Positions 6,190-7,449 of a stretch of DNA of 7,449 nucleotides are shown here, one piece after another; within the stretch, counting starts at the first letter, position 1, and the number at the start of each line of letters is the position of its first letter. Position numbers and translations under genes: made by a program. The notes beneath the pieces are model-generated. The model did not search any database, was not told where the DNA came from, and saw only the letters and a list, made by a program, of their open reading frames with translations. Source of the DNA: Anaerolinea sp. (GTDB taxonomy: Bacteria; Chloroflexota; Anaerolineae; Anaerolineales; Villigracilaceae); NCBI GenBank assembly GCA_020720965.1, contig DYNS01000141.1, positions 1 through 7,449 of the forward strand. Reading direction: 5' to 3'.

Positions 6190-6969
6190 ATGCGAAAAAT
6201 CTTCCCTGCCCTGCTCATGGGCATCAGCGCCCTGTTTTTTGTTGCCAGCCTGGTGGCTTTGGGGCTGCTGTGGTTTTACAAAGGTCCGCTCACCGCCCAG
6301 GCGCAAACCCAATTAAGCGGCATAGAAACCGATTTACAGCAAGCCCTGGTTGCCCTGCAAAACGCTAAAACCGAACTGGAGCGCACCCTGCGCCTGGTGA
6401 ACGCCGCCGAAGAAAGCCTGCTCGCCTTAAAACAACAATTGGGGGACGCAAAAAGCCTAGTCGGCGGTCTGGAAGAAACCCTGGACAGCCAAATTATCCC
6501 CAGCCTGAAGATTTCTCGCGGGCAGGTGGAGCAAGCCAAAGTCGCCCTCAACGATGCCCGTAGCGCCATCAGCCAGTTGAACGAAATCCCCTTTGTGCAG
6601 CTCAACCTGCCCGGCGATGCCCTGCTCGCCAACCTCATCAGCCTGGCAGATTCGGCAGACCGCCAGATTGCCAGTATGGAAACCCTGGCAGAACAAGCCT
6701 CCGTCTTTGCCAAAGACCTTTCCTACCTCATGGGCGGCGACCTGGCAGAAACCCGCCAGAACCTGCAAAACTTTCTACGCCTGCTCACAGACTACGAAGC
6801 CAAACTGAATGCCTGGCTGCAACAAGTGCAAAGCATCCAAGCCGCCCTGCCGGGTTGGGCAAACCTCGCCGCCGCCCTGCTCAGCCTCAACTTTATATGG
6901 CTGGCTCTCTCGCAGGTCAGCGTTTTTGTGCAGGGGCGGGCGCTTTGGCGCGGACAAAACGGGCTATAA
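6190..6969 (+). CDS. Membrane-anchored coiled-coil protein of unknown function
   Basis: I do not recognise a family for this 259-residue protein. It opens with MRK and a hydrophobic segment at about 5-29 (LLMGISALFFVASLVALGLL). Residues 35-215 form long amphipathic helices rich in Leu, Ala, Gln and Glu with heptad-like spacing, broken near 132-142 by a short Pro-containing stretch (NEIPFVQLNLPG). A second hydrophobic segment lies at about 223-247, followed by the basic tail GRALWRGQ. Positive charges at both ends predict both termini in the cytoplasm, with a helical hairpin or coiled coil of about 190 residues outside the membrane. This layout resembles a sensor or scaffold without an output domain; no catalytic motif is visible. 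It is divergent from prsW, and its TAA is 9 bases before the MBOAT ATG, so the two plus-strand genes may be co-transcribed. The chosen start has a good SD. The reality of the gene is well supported; its function is open. Confidence 0.85.
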   Translation: MRKIFPALLMGISALFFVASLVALGLLWFYKGPLTAQAQTQLSGIETDLQQALVALQNAKTELERTLRLVNAAEESLLALKQQLGDAKSLVGGLEETLDSQIIPSLKISRGQVEQAKVALNDARSAISQLNEIPFVQLNLPGDALLANLISLADSADRQIASMETLAEQASVFAKDLSYLMGGDLAETRQNLQNFLRLLTDYEAKLNAWLQQVQSIQAALPGWANLAAALLSLNFIWLALSQVSVFVQGRALWRGQNGL

Positions 6970-6970
6970 T
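6965..6970 (+). promoter_or_regulatory. TATAAT box overlapping a stop codon, before the MBOAT gene
   Basis: A perfect TATAAT, preceded by GGC, contains the TAA stop of the preceding gene (6967-6969) and ends 8 bases before the MBOAT ATG. Start of transcription would fall on or next to the ATG. No SD and no properly spaced -35 are present. Chance overlap with an ordinary stop codon remains possible. Confidence 0.4.
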
Positions 6971-6978
6971 ACCGCGCC

Positions 6979-7449
6979 ATGAGTTTTACCAGCCTCACCT
7001 TTGCGGCTTTTTTTGCCCTGCTCCTCCTCCTTTACTGGCAAATCCGACACCGGGACGCGCAAAACGTCCTCCTGTTGGGGGCAAGTTACCTGTTTTATGG
7101 ATGGATTCATCCCTGGTACGCCCTGCTGTTGGGATTTTCCACCGCTGCCGATTTCCTCCTGGCGAGGGGCATCTCCCGCAACCCGGCGCACGCCCGCAAC
7201 CTCCTCAGCCTTAGCCTGCTTCTCAACCTGGGAACCCTCGCCCTCTTCAAGTATTACAACTTCTTCAACCAGGCGCTTGCCGAGCGCCTGGGCGCAGATT
7301 GGCTGCTAGTGAGCATCGCCCTGCCTGCCGGGCTATCCTTTTACACCCTCAAAAAAATTGCTTATCTGGTAGATGTCTCACGCGGCAGTCTCCACCCCGC
7401 CCCCAACTTTCTGCACTTCGCCTTATACGTCTCCTTCTTCCCCCAAATT
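6979..7449 (+). CDS. MBOAT-family O-acyltransferase (AlgI/DltB-like), N-terminal part
   Basis: The first 157 codons are present; the gene runs off the right edge without a stop. The sequence follows the N-terminus of the AlgI branch of membrane-bound O-acyltransferases: MSFTSLTFAAFF at the start, LLLGASYLFYGW near 31-42, LFKYYNFFNQ near 89-98, LPAGLSFYTLKKIAYLVDV near 115-133 and FLHFALYVSFFPQ near 144-156. Several membrane segments are evident. Family members move an acyl group across the membrane onto extracellular polymers such as alginate, cellulose, teichoic acid or peptidoglycan, normally with a partner protein of the AlgJ/AlgX/SGNH type encoded close by. The catalytic His lies beyond the window, so activity cannot be judged. 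The usual FYTFQ is FYTLKK here. The start agrees with the family N-terminus and there is no later Met in the visible part, but there is no SD, so translation depends on a leaderless mRNA or coupling to the upstream gene. Confidence 0.9.
   Translation, partial: MSFTSLTFAAFFALLLLLYWQIRHRDAQNVLLLGASYLFYGWIHPWYALLLGFSTAADFLLARGISRNPAHARNLLSLSLLLNLGTLALFKYYNFFNQALAERLGADWLLVSIALPAGLSFYTLKKIAYLVDVSRGSLHPAPNFLHFALYVSFFPQI

Noticed and set aside
6276..6768. Minus-strand open frames under the coiled-coil gene
   Set aside because: They are antisense shadows. The plus-strand gene has an SD, a membrane anchor and coherent heptad-like spacing.

Overview
The window reads as ordinary chromosomal DNA from a bacterium of moderately high GC content. 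The protein mix suggests Chloroflexota, perhaps Anaerolineae: a very long divergent GH13 enzyme, a multi-pass GAF histidine kinase and a PrsW-type protease. The assignment rests on the overall flavour of the proteins, not on a marker gene. No insertion sequence, CRISPR array, phage gene or obvious horizontally acquired island is visible, and coding density is high.

Layout from left to right. (1) 1-2658, minus strand: the first 886 codons of an alpha-amylase-family (GH13) protein whose 3' end lies beyond the left edge. (2) 2659-2769: a 111-base divergent intergenic region with candidate promoters on both strands. (3) 2770-4995, plus strand: a membrane sensor histidine kinase (multi-pass N-terminus, GAF, HisKA, HATPase_c). 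(4) About 4989-5017: a strong hairpin terminator that contains the kinase stop codon and probably also stops transcription from the opposite strand. (5) 5027-5098, minus strand: tRNA-Arg with anticodon CCG. (6) 5123-6112, minus strand: a PrsW-family intramembrane protease. (7) 6113-6189: a short divergent region where opposed -10 candidates lie almost on top of each other. (8) 6190-6969, plus strand: an unrecognised membrane-anchored coiled-coil protein. (9) 6979-7449, plus strand: the N-terminal 157 codons of an MBOAT (AlgI/DltB-like) O-acyltransferase, cut by the right edge.

The window does not form one obvious pathway. The GH13 enzyme points to alpha-glucan metabolism. The kinase has no response regulator beside it. 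PrsW, the coiled-coil protein and the MBOAT protein are all membrane or envelope proteins, and the last two may form an operon with unknown downstream genes.

The most interesting patterns are these. Two plus-strand genes (kinase and MBOAT) have no Shine-Dalgarno sequence and carry a -10-like hexamer at an identical distance (8 bases) from the ATG, which predicts leaderless mRNAs. The GH13 enzyme keeps its catalytic Asp/Glu/Asp triad but lacks two of the usual active-site histidines. The coiled-coil protein beside PrsW has no recognisable family. I see no convincing new multi-gene system.
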